Of a stretch of DNA of 64,000 bases, positions 53,509 through 62,862 are shown in pieces. The stretch spans positions 1 to 64,000 of the forward strand of contig NZ_NMWV01000016.1 of NCBI RefSeq assembly GCF_002860405.1, written 5' to 3'. The notes beneath the pieces were generated by a model. The model worked only from the letters and a program-made list of their open reading frames with translations. It was not told the origin of the DNA and searched no databases. Within the stretch, counting starts at the first letter, position 1; the number at the start of each line of letters is the position of its first letter. The stretch is from Bifidobacterium imperatoris. Lineage in GTDB: Bacteria; Actinomycetota; Actinomycetes; Actinomycetales; Bifidobacteriaceae. The position numbers were made by a program, and so were the translations under genes.

Positions 53509-55041
53509 TTAGCTTTTTGGTTTCGATGTGCTGCCGTTGTGTTCTAGATTGATGATGGAGGTGCACCAGCCGGCGGCGAGTTCTTCGTCATGCGTGACTA
53601 CGAGCACGGTTTTGCCTTGTGCGGCGAGCTGACGGAGGAGTTCGCCCACCTGCTCCATGTGGTAACGATCGAGGCCACTGGTTGGCTCATCCAGAATGAT
53701 GAGATCTTTGCCGCACATTAATGCCGAACCGATGGCTACGCGCTGTTTCTGCCCGCCGGACAGACTCATCGGATGCCGGTCGGCGAAGCGTGTAAGGTCC
53801 AGATCCTCGAGCACCTGATTGCAACGTTTAATGATTGCCGGATCGGTTTCGTCGAGGCCAAGCAGTAATTCTTCGCGTACACTGTCGGAGAACAGCTGAT
53901 AGTTCACGTCCTGCATGACCAGGAATCCGGCATGCGTGAGGTCGCGTGGTTTGGCTGGTTTGCCGTTCAACAGCACGGTGCCGGATACCGGTTTGATCAG
54001 ACCGGTGAGCGTGCGGACCAGCGTGGTTTTGCCGCAACCGTTATGACCCATCAATCCGATGATTTGGCCGGGGTAGAGGTCAATGTCCGGGATGGTTCGC
54101 GAGAATCCGTCACGTCCGCGGTATCCGATGTTGAGATGGCGTGTGGATAATAGCGGTGCCGATTTTGAGCTGGACTGCTGCGCAAGGTTGTGCTGCGCAG
54201 ATGCCGATTCGGAATCGCCGTCCATATCGGAAGCCGTAACTACGCTCTCGTTCGTTTGAGATTCCAATGCCGCAATCCGTTGCCTGTACGGTTGCAGATC
54301 AAGTGTGCGCAGTCCCATTGCGGCGATGCAGCCGGGGGAGAGTTCGAGGAATTCGCTGGCTGCGTATTCGTGCGCTATGCGTCCGTTGTCGAAGATGATA
54401 TATCGGTCGGCGATGCCGTTCAACCATGCAAGACGGTGCTCGGCAATGATGATGGTCATACCTGCAGTTTTCAGTTGCGCGATGAGCTCGCGCATTCCCC
54501 TGATGGCCACCGCATCCAGATTGCTGGTGGGCTCGTCCAGCACGAGCAGCTTCGGATGCAGCATGGTGGCTGCAGCCAAAGCAATACGCTGCTTTTGGCC
54601 TCCGGAAAGGTGGAAAATGCTGCGATCCAGCAATGGTTCGATATTGAAACGCTGCGCGGTTTCGGCGATTCGATGATTGATGTCTTGAGATTCCAAGCCC
54701 ATGTTTTCCGCGGGGAATGCCAGTTCGTCAATGACTTTGGCATTGAAATACTGGGTTTTGGGATTCTGGAATACGCTGCCGACCACTGGGGTGAGTCGGT
54801 CGATTGATTCCGCAGCGGTATCGAATCCGCAGGTATGTTGCTCTCCGTCGAATCCGCCGTGGAAGAACTGTGGAATCAGACCATTGACGATGCGGGAATA
54901 TGTGGTTTTGCCGCATCCGCTGGCGCCGCAAAGAACAACACATTGGCCGTTCGGAATACTCAACGTGATGTCGATTAAAGCTGGTGCGTCAGCATGTTCA
55001 TAAGTAAACGACACGTTGTTGGAATAGACTTCTGCGGTCAT
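53509..55041 (-). CDS. ECF transporter energy-coupling ATPase, two fused ABC domains (EcfA1-EcfA2)
   Basis: A 510-residue double ATPase of an energy-coupling factor importer. Domain 1: Walker A CGASGCGKTTYS, signature LSGGQKQRIALAAA, LLVLDEPTSNLD. Domain 2: GHNGCGKTTL, LSGGQKQRVAIGS, LIILDEPTSGLD, with VVTHDEELA. The linker (about 245-300) is Ser/Asp-rich. The ATG overlaps the stop of the T-component gene by 1 base. With the T and S genes upstream, this forms a complete S-T-AA module. Confidence 0.94.
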   Translation of the reverse strand: MTAEVYSNNVSFTYEHADAPALIDITLSIPNGQCVVLCGASGCGKTTYSRIVNGLIPQFFHGGFDGEQHTCGFDTAAESIDRLTPVVGSVFQNPKTQYFNAKVIDELAFPAENMGLESQDINHRIAETAQRFNIEPLLDRSIFHLSGGQKQRIALAAATMLHPKLLVLDEPTSNLDAVAIRGMRELIAQLKTAGMTIIIAEHRLAWLNGIADRYIIFDNGRIAHEYAASEFLELSPGCIAAMGLRTLDLQPYRQRIAALESQTNESVVTASDMDGDSESASAQHNLAQQSSSKSAPLLSTRHLNIGYRGRDGFSRTIPDIDLYPGQIIGLMGHNGCGKTTLVRTLTGLIKPVSGTVLLNGKPAKPRDLTHAGFLVMQDVNYQLFSDSVREELLLGLDETDPAIIKRCNQVLEDLDLTRFADRHPMSLSGGQKQRVAIGSALMCGKDLIILDEPTSGLDRYHMEQVGELLRQLAAQGKTVLVVTHDEELAAGWCTSIINLEHNGSTSKPKS

Positions 55042-55760
55042 TATCGAATCACCCCAGCAATATCAAGCGCCAGCGAAACCATCACGGCAATCATCATGAG
55101 CCAATCGACAATCCGCATGTGAATTTCAGTGCGCGAGGTGTGCTCTCCTTTACGCCCGAGTCCTTTGGTCAGTGCTGCCACAGACAGATCCTGAGCCACA
55201 TTGGTGGCATTCATCAACAGCGGGATGAGGATGTATTCCAATGATTGCGCGGGATGGTGAACCAATCCCCATCCACCTGCGGCAATACCGCGCAAGGCCA
55301 TCGCATTGCGGATTTGCCGGTAATCCTCGGCGATGGTGGGGAAGAATCGAATCACGACCACGCAAGGAATCACCACGGATTCAGGAGCATGCATGCGTCG
55401 CATTGCACAGATGAATGCGCTGGGGGATGTGGTGGTGAATGCATACGCGCCAGTGATGAAACAGGGCAGCATCATCGTGCAGCCGACCGCCACAGCGGAA
55501 ACCACATGAAGCCACGGCAAGCCCAAAGCTTCAGGGTCTAGGAAACCCAATCCGGTAAGTGTTGCATAGGTGAGAGCGAAATTCATGGTCAACTTCCAAC
55601 GTCCTGCGACCGCAAGCGGAATCAGAAACAGCACGACCATAATGATTTGCGTGATGACGCTGACATGGAAGAACAGCATGAGATTGGCGGCCAGAAGAAG
55701 AAATAGTTTGGTTCGAGGGTCTAGCGTGCGTTGATTTGATGTGTCATGGCTGAAGGTCAT
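55041..55760 (-). CDS. ECF transporter transmembrane (T) component
   Basis: A 239-residue membrane protein with about five hydrophobic helices. LDPRTKLFLLLAANLML is the usual EcfT opening, and AMALRGI plus TKGLGRKG are the two coupling-helix motifs (A-x-R-G type) that engage the ATPases. ATG 55760 follows CGAGGG; longer in-frame starts (55835, 55907) would overlap the S-component gene and are rejected. A hairpin separates it from that gene. Confidence 0.92.
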   Translation of the reverse strand: MTFSHDTSNQRTLDPRTKLFLLLAANLMLFFHVSVITQIIMVVLFLIPLAVAGRWKLTMNFALTYATLTGLGFLDPEALGLPWLHVVSAVAVGCTMMLPCFITGAYAFTTTSPSAFICAMRRMHAPESVVIPCVVVIRFFPTIAEDYRQIRNAMALRGIAAGGWGLVHHPAQSLEYILIPLLMNATNVAQDLSVAALTKGLGRKGEHTSRTEIHMRIVDWLMMIAVMVSLALDIAGVIR

Positions 55761-55778
55761 GGCAACGCCCTCGATGCG

Positions 55779-55813
55779 CAAAGGCGCGCCTGTACCAGAC
55801 AGGTGCGCCTTTG
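55779..55813. promoter_or_regulatory. Stem-loop between the ECF S and T genes
   Basis: Arms CAAAGGCGCGCCTGT (55779-55793) and ACAGGTGCGCCTTTG (55799-55813) pair at 14 of 15 positions. No T-tract follows, so a processing or differential-stability element is likelier than a full terminator. Confidence 0.6.
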
Positions 55814-55834
55814 TTGAAGTAGCGGCGGAATGCA

Positions 55835-56473
55835 TCAGACGATGCCGGCCTTGATGAAGTGCTTCTTCATCATTTTCTGGCCGAACCAGCCGCCGATAAT
55901 CGCGCACACCAGGATCGCGGCCATCGAGATGAAGAACGTGCCGGTGTTGATGTTCGCGAACACGCCATCAATGTAGGCTGAGTCCTTGCCGCGTGCCTGA
56001 AGGCTGGCGATATAGGCGTCCTTCATGAACCAGAGCGGCAAGATCGGTCCGGTGAGACCATAGGAGAACACCACGTAGCTGACCAGCAGCAGCACCTTGC
56101 TCTTGTATTTGCCGGCGCGGGCAATCAAGTCGGCCGTAACAGGGAACACGATGCTGGCGATGAACGAAAGTACGAAATGACCAGAGATGAAGAGGAACAG
56201 GCCAATGACCACACCCATGACGGCGATTCCGCCGAACTTGCCAAGTCGTGCGGCCAGCAGCATGTAGACGCAGCCGGAAATCAACGCGGCGATGGCGGGC
56301 AGGAAGATGGATCCGAAACCGCCGGTGAACAAGGTGCTGACCAGCGTGGCCACGCACACCATCACGAAATAAAGCGCAGCGAAAACGCCGATGGTGATGA
56401 GGTCGGCTACTTCGAGTTTGTTGGATTTTGCTGGCTTGCTGATGTTGTCTGCGGGCGAATGCGAAGCGGTCAC
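55835..56473 (-). CDS. ECF transporter substrate-binding (S) component, MptD/Trep_Strep family
   Basis: A 212-residue integral membrane protein with about six hydrophobic helices after a polar 22-residue N-terminus. VADLITIGVFAALYFVMV carries the A-x3-A-like first helix used by S components to dock to EcfT. The pattern matches the TIGR02185/MptD family, whose ligand is unknown. The GTG start at 56473 has GGAAAG upstream. A small hairpin lies in the leader (56491-56513), and a 6-codon ATG frame (56490-56470) overlaps the GTG start. It heads the S-T-AA operon. Confidence 0.88.
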   Translation of the reverse strand: MTASHSPADNISKPAKSNKLEVADLITIGVFAALYFVMVCVATLVSTLFTGGFGSIFLPAIAALISGCVYMLLAARLGKFGGIAVMGVVIGLFLFISGHFVLSFIASIVFPVTADLIARAGKYKSKVLLLVSYVVFSYGLTGPILPLWFMKDAYIASLQARGKDSAYIDGVFANINTGTFFISMAAILVCAIIGGWFGQKMMKKHFIKAGIV

Positions 56474-56546
56474 AATACTTTCCGTTTCATGCGAGGGGAC
56501 TTATACCTCTCGCCAATGTATCGGGGATTGGGAGGAAAGGCAATAC

Positions 56547-58001
56547 CTAATTTTGGAATCGGATGGTGGCTTGGAACTTGGTTGGTTCAGGCTGGCTGAG
56601 TTCCAAGGTTGCGTGCATGGCTTGGCAGGCGGCGTCTGTAATGGAAAGGCCAAGGCCCACGCCCGGCGTGGCGCTGATGCGTGAATTCTGACCGCGGTGG
56701 AACGGTTGAATAAGCTCAGCCAAATCATCGGGCAATGTTTCATCAGTGGAATTAGTCACGGTCAGTGATACTTCATTAGTGGATTTACCGTCACTGCTGT
56801 CTCCATTGGCATCCAGCATGACGGTCATCACTACATCAATGGACCCGTTCTCCGCATTGTGCATTGCAGCATTGCGCAGCAGATTGCCTACAGCCAATTT
56901 CAGCAATGCCGGGTTGACTGGTACCGTGGCATCACCTTCCACATTGACAGTGATTGCATTGTCGGCAATCACCGCATCGACATCAGTAAGCGCTTGATTC
57001 ACGCATGCGCGCAAATCGGTAGTGTCTGTGATTTCGGGAGTCTCGTTACTTCCACCAATCGTGCCGCTTTGAATACGAGACAACGTGAGCAACGCCTGCA
57101 CGAGTTCGGCGCCTCGCCTATTCGCTGCGAGCGCGCGACGGACCGATGGTTCCACATCGGCGGGGAATCGGCCTTGGGAGAGCGGTGCGTCAAGATTGGT
57201 TTCCACTGCGGCGATGGGTGTGCGTAACTCGTGGGAGGCATTGGACACGAACCGTCGCTCGGCTGTCGCACTGGCCTCCACGCGGTCGAGCATGCCGTTG
57301 ATGGAATCGACCAGTCGGTCGATGTCGTCATTGCCGGGTTTCACGTTGATCCGGGCACTTAAATCATAAGGCTGTAGTGCGGAGACCTGCTTATCCACTG
57401 CGGTGACTCGTCGGGAAAGCATCGTGCCGATGAACCATGCCGCAAACACGGCGATAAGGCCGAAAACCGCCAGTGCGATGATGGAAACCGTGCGCATGGT
57501 GGTGGTCAGGGTGTTGGCGACGGCGTTTGCCGTGTTGATCATCACGCCGTTGTATTCGTCGAGAATCCAAGGGCTTCCGTTTTTGGTTTGCTCCTTCGCC
57601 GTATCCCATTCCTCGGAATTAAAGGGCACGTATAGTTTCATGCCGTCGAGGTTTCGTCTCGTACCCGTATAGCAGACCAATGCGCTGACTCCGGTGCCGT
57701 TGATGACAGGGCTGGTTTCGGAGTCCATGCCTGTGGTGACGGAGACGGTACCGTCCGAGTTCGCGCACATGGTCATCGTTTGGCTCGCTTCGGCTGTGGT
57801 GCGTGCCACGATGACGTTCTGCGTGACGATGAGCGCCGTCATCATCACGATGATGATAAGCGCGATGACCAGTGTGAGCTTGGTGCGGAAGGTCTTCGGC
57901 GTGAGCTTGCCGGCAATGGCAGCAATGCGGGTTCGGAGTGTCTGCATTATTTGCGCGTGATTTTTGGCAATGGAAATTTGGGGGAGAGGAAAATGGTTCA
58001 T
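56547..58001 (-). CDS. Sensor histidine kinase of a two-component system
   Basis: A 484-residue membrane kinase. Two membrane helices (about 43-63 and 170-190) enclose an extracellular sensor of about 105 residues containing two Cys. HAMP follows, then the phosphoacceptor His in FVSNASHELRTPIAA, and an ATPase domain with the N-box LLRNAAMHNA and GVGLGLSIT. The ATG overlaps the response-regulator stop (ATGA); ATG 57947 is a shorter alternative. The lipoprotein-exporter cluster diverges from this pair, which suggests envelope-stress or peptide sensing; this is inferred from position only. Confidence 0.94.
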   Translation of the reverse strand: MNHFPLPQISIAKNHAQIMQTLRTRIAAIAGKLTPKTFRTKLTLVIALIIIVMMTALIVTQNVIVARTTAEASQTMTMCANSDGTVSVTTGMDSETSPVINGTGVSALVCYTGTRRNLDGMKLYVPFNSEEWDTAKEQTKNGSPWILDEYNGVMINTANAVANTLTTTMRTVSIIALAVFGLIAVFAAWFIGTMLSRRVTAVDKQVSALQPYDLSARINVKPGNDDIDRLVDSINGMLDRVEASATAERRFVSNASHELRTPIAAVETNLDAPLSQGRFPADVEPSVRRALAANRRGAELVQALLTLSRIQSGTIGGSNETPEITDTTDLRACVNQALTDVDAVIADNAITVNVEGDATVPVNPALLKLAVGNLLRNAAMHNAENGSIDVVMTVMLDANGDSSDGKSTNEVSLTVTNSTDETLPDDLAELIQPFHRGQNSRISATPGVGLGLSITDAACQAMHATLELSQPEPTKFQATIRFQN

Positions 58002-58669
58002 GCGAGTCGGTATCCTTCCCCGCGCGTGGATTCGATGGTCTGGGCTTCGCCGAGTTTTCGTCGCAGTGAGTAGATGGTGGTTTTGATTACGTCTGCTGGC
58101 TCGGATACGGATGCGTCATCCCAGACGGTTTCATAGAGTTCGTTCACGCTTACATAGCCGCCGTCCGCACGCATGAGTTCGAGCAGTATGCCGTACTCCT
58201 TGGGTGTGAGTTTGACGAGCGTGCGGCCTTGATCGCGAAACACAAGCCGCCGTGTGGTGTCGAGGGTCAGATCGCCATGCGTCAGCACCGCGGCCGTAGC
58301 CTGGCCTTTGCCCGCACGGCGCTGCAGCGCTCGGATCCGGGCCAATAGTTCCGGGTAGGCGAACGGTTTGGTCAGATAATCATCAGCGCCCAAATCGAGC
58401 CCGCTCACCCGGTCGCTTATTTCTGCGGCGGCCGTCAGCATGATTACTGCCACGGGAATGCGGTTCGCGGCGATGGTGGCCATCACCGCGTCGCCGGAGA
58501 GCACTGGCAGGTCACGATCCAACAGCACGATATCCACGGTTTGATCGGCGAGTATTTGCAACGCTTCCACTCCGGTTGCCGCCACGCATGTGGCGTAACC
58601 TTCGTAATGCAGAGCGTCATCCAATGCGGCCGCCAGTTCGCGGTCATCCTCGACAATCAGAATCCTCAT
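57998..58669 (-). CDS. Response regulator, OmpR/PhoB family
   Basis: A 223-residue regulator. The receiver has the acidic pair in VEDD, phosphoacceptor Asp in LLDRDLP, Thr in MLTAA and Lys in YLTKPF; the C-terminal winged helix has LVKLTPKEYGILLELM and KTTIYSLRRKLG. ATG 58669 follows GAAGGACG; an in-frame start 18 bases upstream is possible. It is cotranscribed with the kinase and divergent from the first lipoprotein gene 187 bases away. Confidence 0.96.
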   Translation of the reverse strand: MRILIVEDDRELAAALDDALHYEGYATCVAATGVEALQILADQTVDIVLLDRDLPVLSGDAVMATIAANRIPVAVIMLTAAAEISDRVSGLDLGADDYLTKPFAYPELLARIRALQRRAGKGQATAAVLTHGDLTLDTTRRLVFRDQGRTLVKLTPKEYGILLELMRADGGYVSVNELYETVWDDASVSEPADVIKTTIYSLRRKLGEAQTIESTRGEGYRLA

Positions 58670-58856
58670 CTCGCGTCCTTCGCCCAATGACTATGCCATC
58701 CTATTATCCGCCCAAATCGTGCGGTATTCGTTGTATTCTCGAGCGTCTTAGGTAAGGCGAAGGTAATGCTTTCTCTCACCGTCGGCGCACCGGATAAGGC
58801 GTTGAATGGTAGTAGCTGCAGCGAAGCGGCAATTACGAGCATTGGAGGGGCAGATC

Positions 58857-59750
58857 ATGATCCGCGAACACAATGGCGGTGCAACATATGTGCGGCCGGT
58901 AATCCGCAGCATGATGGCAGGTCTGGCGGTACTTGTATGTCTGATTGGAACAGCTTCCTGCTCATCTGGAACTGAGGCCGCCGACACAGGTTCCAATAGC
59001 ACACACTCCAGCAACAGGGGAACCGGCGATACGGCACGGTCAGCGGATGACACTGGCACCGATCCATCAGCCAATTTCAGCACCGCCGAACTGGAGACCA
59101 TCGCCAAACGATTTGCGGCCTGCCTGGTTGAGAAAGGATTCGACGCGAAAATCACCGGAAGCTATGCGCTATTGCCCATCGGCTCATCCGATGAAGCTCC
59201 GCAAACCACCGTGGTGGTCCGCCGGCTCGGAGCAGATCGTACTCCGATCGTGCCTGGTCCCGGCGTTGTAATCAGTGCGGACTCGGACCCGCTCTATCCG
59301 GACGTGATGTATACCATCGTTTCCGCCAAGGAAGGCGCATGGGTGGGATTCAAGAATTCCAAGTCGCTCACCGGCTCCATCTATGCGGACAAGCAGGCCG
59401 ATTATGCGGCATGCGAGGCCGCGAATCCTGATTTCGCGCAACCGAACTATTCGAGCTCCAGTACCTCAGGCGGCGGCTCAGCCGGTTCAGCATCCACGGA
59501 TTCCGACAAGCAGCAGATCTTGATCGACTTCGCCCGTAAGGCTCGTGCGGACGGCTTCAATTGGATGGCCGACCCCGCACCCGGAGAAACTCAGGCTGTG
59601 GAAATACCGCCTAACGTGTCCTACGAGGAACTGCGTCGGTTCTTCGACACCTATTCCGGCGATCAGTGGCCCAGCCATGATGGCATTCCGTTCGGTACCT
59701 CCTGCTCCGGGCAATGCGCCGCCTACAACCAAATCCTCAGCGAGCGGTAA
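58857..59750 (+). CDS. Putative lipoprotein, family member 1
   Basis: A 297-residue exported protein. A membrane-spanning signal (about 18-34) ends in LIGTASCSSG, a non-canonical lipobox; a Ser/Thr/Asp-rich linker follows. The folded part shares a pattern with the next two genes: FAACLVEKGFDAK, then WVGFKNSKSLTGS, DYAACEAANPDFAQP, FARKARADGFNWMADP and EELRRFF. It lacks the ECP Cys of the other two but has an extra CSGQC near its end. GGAGGGG precedes ATG 58857. It is divergent from the response regulator. No characterised homologue is recognised. Confidence 0.82.
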   Translation: MIREHNGGATYVRPVIRSMMAGLAVLVCLIGTASCSSGTEAADTGSNSTHSSNRGTGDTARSADDTGTDPSANFSTAELETIAKRFAACLVEKGFDAKITGSYALLPIGSSDEAPQTTVVVRRLGADRTPIVPGPGVVISADSDPLYPDVMYTIVSAKEGAWVGFKNSKSLTGSIYADKQADYAACEAANPDFAQPNYSSSSTSGGGSAGSASTDSDKQQILIDFARKARADGFNWMADPAPGETQAVEIPPNVSYEELRRFFDTYSGDQWPSHDGIPFGTSCSGQCAAYNQILSER

Positions 59751-59767
59751 CCGGCAGACTTATCCTC

Positions 59768-59810
59768 GGCTCCCCTTGTCAGGGGAGCTGTCGGCAAACG
59801 CCGACTGAGG
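59768..59810. repeat. Dispersed gut-type hairpin repeat, copy 2
   Basis: Two stems: GCTCCCC/GGGGAGC and GTCGGC/GCCGAC, followed by TGAGG. Its first 26 bases match 26062-26087 exactly in reverse complement. It sits between lipoprotein genes 1 and 2. Confidence 0.88.
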
Positions 59811-59963
59811 GGCAGTCAGCAGTAATTCACACAAATTCATCCTGAAACGTTTTCCCAAACAAGGTAAGGCGAAAGTAAAACGATTCTTCACCGACACACC
59901 ACTGCAATCGGAGTTTGATGAAGCCATCGCATACATACGAATCGTTTGCCGAAAGGAACCGTC

Positions 59964-60794
59964 ATGACCAGCACCTTTAATCGCATCACAAACCAAACTT
60001 TGAGACGCACATCGGCGGCTATTTCCGCATCGGCATTGTGTCTGATCGCGCTCGCTGGCTGTTCCATGCCATTCACCAATCAAGCATCAAATACCAGCGA
60101 TGCTAGTAACGCTTCTGGATCCACGGATAACCTCACAACAGATGCCAACGCCAAGAAATTCGTTTCCTGCCTGACTGGCAAAGGCTTCGAAGCACAAGCC
60201 GCGGCCGCGCCTGGAATGCCTGATTCATCAGGCAAGACGAAAACCCCAACCACCAAGAACATGGTCATGCTTCGCATGCTCGACGCGAATGGTCAGCCGG
60301 TCGAAGCTGGTGACAACGGCATGAGCGTGAGCACCGATTCCACCACCCAGCAGATGTACGCCAATTCCATGTTCACTTCCATCGACTATGGCACGGTATG
60401 GGTGGCGTTCAAAGATTCCACCGCACTGGCCGGCAGCCCCTATGAATCGAAACGGCAGGATTACGCGGACTGTGAAGCCAAGAATCCAAACTTCTCCCAG
60501 CCCGCTCAGGATTTGAGCCAGACTCCCACTTACACAGATGCGGATAAGCAGGCGGCGTTGGCTTTCGCTAAAAAGGCTCGCGAGAAAGGCTTCAGCTGGG
60601 TTGCCGACCCTACCGGCGATGAACCAACCACCATCCTTATCCCCAAAACCGTGAACGAAGACGAATTGCGCCGATTCTTCAAGGAGTGCCCTGTCGGCGA
60701 CGCGCACATCACATACGGCTTTGATGGGACTCCGGATGATTTCGGTTATGACTACACCAAAGTTATGGATGAGGCCATGGGAGTGGTGTCCTGA
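59964..60794 (+). CDS. Putative lipoprotein, family member 2
   Basis: A 276-residue lipoprotein with a clear lipobox LIALAGC after a 30-residue signal. The shared pattern is KFVSCLTGKGFEAQ, WVAFKDSTALAGSPYESK, DYADCEAKNPNFSQP, FAKKAREKGFSWVADP, DELRRFFKECP. Three Cys in the mature domain (CLT, CEA, ECP) are in the same places as in member 3. GAAAGGAAC precedes ATG 59964. It is close in sequence to members 1 and 3, so the three arose by tandem duplication. Function unknown. Confidence 0.85.
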   Translation: MTSTFNRITNQTLRRTSAAISASALCLIALAGCSMPFTNQASNTSDASNASGSTDNLTTDANAKKFVSCLTGKGFEAQAAAAPGMPDSSGKTKTPTTKNMVMLRMLDANGQPVEAGDNGMSVSTDSTTQQMYANSMFTSIDYGTVWVAFKDSTALAGSPYESKRQDYADCEAKNPNFSQPAQDLSQTPTYTDADKQAALAFAKKAREKGFSWVADPTGDEPTTILIPKTVNEDELRRFFKECPVGDAHITYGFDGTPDDFGYDYTKVMDEAMGVVS

Positions 60795-60897
60795 ACGCGC
60801 ATCCATCCGGCAATGAAGCACGGAATCTTTTACAATGATTCATATCGCTTTCGCTTCCGATCATCGATGATCGGAATAAGGAAATTAGGGGGACGCA

Positions 60898-61734
60898 ATG
60901 AAACCACATCACAATATCGAGAAGGGCGAGAGCCATTGCGGGTTGGAACGAATAGCAGCCAGCCTAATCGTGCCCGCATTCGGGTTGGTCATGCTGGCCG
61001 CATGCTCGTCACCGTTCACGGTGAACAATGGAACCGATACGGAAGCTGTTGACAATACCAACACTTCCAGTACTTCGGGTTCAAAAGATAATGATGGGCC
61101 GCAAGAACCCAGTATCGAGGTCAAGCGATTTGTATCCTGCCTGACCAGCAAAGGCTTTGACGCACGATCAGTCGGATGGGATAACAGTCAGGTGGGCGTG
61201 GTGGAACTTGATGCGGCCGGCAATCCCGCGCAATCCGAAATCAGATACCTTGAGGACGGTACGGAGGAGCATTACCATGCAACGCCGCCCGAGCTCTATC
61301 CAAATGTTAAATCGTCAGGTGGTATCGGCAACAGCATTACCAAAGAGGACTGGAACTATGTGATCTTCCGGTCCGCAGCGGATATGGCCGGTTCACCATA
61401 CGCATCCAAGCAATCCGATTATGCTGCCTGCGAGGCTGCAGTCCCTGACTTTTCACAATCGACGTTCAGTGCTGCGGACCCAGAGGCCAATGCGTCGAAG
61501 GAAGACAAGGCTGCCGTATTGCAATACGCGCAGAATGCTCGCGCCAAAGGTTTCAGCTGGATCGCCGATCCAAGCGGCGAACACCCATTGACCATCACAA
61601 TCCCAAACACCGTGTCGGAAGAGGATGTACGGCGATTCTTCCAGGAATGCCCGGCAAACGATACGCCCGTAATCTTCGGCTGGATAGGTGATTACTCATA
61701 CGATACCTTCGCCGTCCAGCAGGCAATGAACTGA
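60898..61734 (+). CDS. Putative lipoprotein, family member 3
   Basis: A 278-residue lipoprotein; signal ends in VMLAACSS. The shared pattern is RFVSCLTSKGFDARS, FRSAADMAGSPYASK, DYAACEAAVPDFSQ, YAQNARAKGFSWIADP, EDVRRFFQECP. GGGGGACG precedes the ATG. The adaptor gene begins 12 bases after the stop, so this member at least is likely co-transcribed with the exporter and may work with it. Function unknown. Confidence 0.86.
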   Translation: MKPHHNIEKGESHCGLERIAASLIVPAFGLVMLAACSSPFTVNNGTDTEAVDNTNTSSTSGSKDNDGPQEPSIEVKRFVSCLTSKGFDARSVGWDNSQVGVVELDAAGNPAQSEIRYLEDGTEEHYHATPPELYPNVKSSGGIGNSITKEDWNYVIFRSAADMAGSPYASKQSDYAACEAAVPDFSQSTFSAADPEANASKEDKAAVLQYAQNARAKGFSWIADPSGEHPLTITIPNTVSEEDVRRFFQECPANDTPVIFGWIGDYSYDTFAVQQAMN

Positions 61735-61746
61735 TCGGAGCGTATC

Positions 61747-62862
61747 ATGACCAGAACGGAAGCGCGGCGATTCTCCAAACGCCGCAGAATCATTACCACT
61801 GTCATAGTGCTCATCGCCGTGATAGGTCTCGCCACAACCTGTGTGATCACACGCCCGTGGACACTTATTGGCCATATGACCGCGTCGGGCCAATCATCCA
61901 CACAACACATAGACGTGACTACTTTGCGCGCGCAGCCAGTCACTAAAGGTGTACTGAACGCTGAAACCCGGCTCGGTGCGACCCTTCAATATGACGATGC
62001 CTCCGATTTCGCCGCCGCCACAGGCATCATCACCCAGTTGCCTGTTGCCGGCAAACAAATCAACACCGGTGAACAGGTGTATGAAATGGATGGTGCGCCG
62101 GTGCCGTTGTTCCACGGCGAGCGCCCCTTCTGGCGCACCATCGAAGAAGGTATTTCGGACGGCCCGGATGTGACCCAATTGGAGCAGAATCTTAAGGAAC
62201 TTGGTTTCTACAACGGTGAAGTCGGGCCGCATTACAATTGGCTGACTCGAGAAGCCATCAAACAATGGCAACGGTCTCTTGGACTCACTGGTGACGCGGT
62301 CAATGGGGTGTTTAATCCCGGTATGGTTGCCTTGGCTTTCTCGGCTCCAATCCGCATTAAAACGGTGAACGCCAAACTTGGGGACACCAATGTGAGCCCG
62401 GCAAGCTACACGGGTGTGACCTTGCACGCGCAATCCACGATTACCGCCACACAAGCCGCCACCCTCAAGGCCGGTGACAAGGCGCAAGTGATTCTGCCGG
62501 ATAACACCACGGTTGACACCACGCTCGCCGCTGTTGACCAGGGAGGTCAATCCACTGGCAAGGACGGACAGGTCACTTCGCCTTCCGTGCGCATCGATTT
62601 TCCCGACCAGACGCAAGTGGCGCAATTCGGCCCTGCGGCCATCCAAGTCATCGTGCCGAACGCGAATGCCTCCAATGAGGAGACGCTCATCGTACCGGTC
62701 ACCGCGCTGATTGCCGGCACAGGCAATTCGTATGCGGTCGAGGTGATCCGTGGCGATGAGGTCAAACGCATCAGCGTCGAGATCGGATTGGTGGCGGGCG
62801 CCCAGACGCAAATCACCAAATCGAATGGTCTGAAGGAAGGCGACAAGGTGGTGGTCTCATGA
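61747..62862 (+). CDS. MacA/HlyD-like membrane fusion protein with peptidoglycan-binding domain
   Basis: A 371-residue extracytoplasmic adaptor. One N-terminal membrane helix (about 14-36), a lipoyl/barrel-type region (GIITQLPVAGKQINTGEQVYEMDG), a PG_binding_1-like domain (about 138-200: DVTQLEQNLKELGFYNG, REAIKQWQRSLG), then a beta-barrel part. The insertion of a peptidoglycan-binding domain is usual for Gram-positive adaptors that hold the pump at the cell wall. Its stop overlaps the ATPase start (ATGA). Together with the next two genes it forms a MacAB-like exporter. Confidence 0.9.
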   Translation: MTRTEARRFSKRRRIITTVIVLIAVIGLATTCVITRPWTLIGHMTASGQSSTQHIDVTTLRAQPVTKGVLNAETRLGATLQYDDASDFAAATGIITQLPVAGKQINTGEQVYEMDGAPVPLFHGERPFWRTIEEGISDGPDVTQLEQNLKELGFYNGEVGPHYNWLTREAIKQWQRSLGLTGDAVNGVFNPGMVALAFSAPIRIKTVNAKLGDTNVSPASYTGVTLHAQSTITATQAATLKAGDKAQVILPDNTTVDTTLAAVDQGGQSTGKDGQVTSPSVRIDFPDQTQVAQFGPAAIQVIVPNANASNEETLIVPVTALIAGTGNSYAVEVIRGDEVKRISVEIGLVAGAQTQITKSNGLKEGDKVVVS

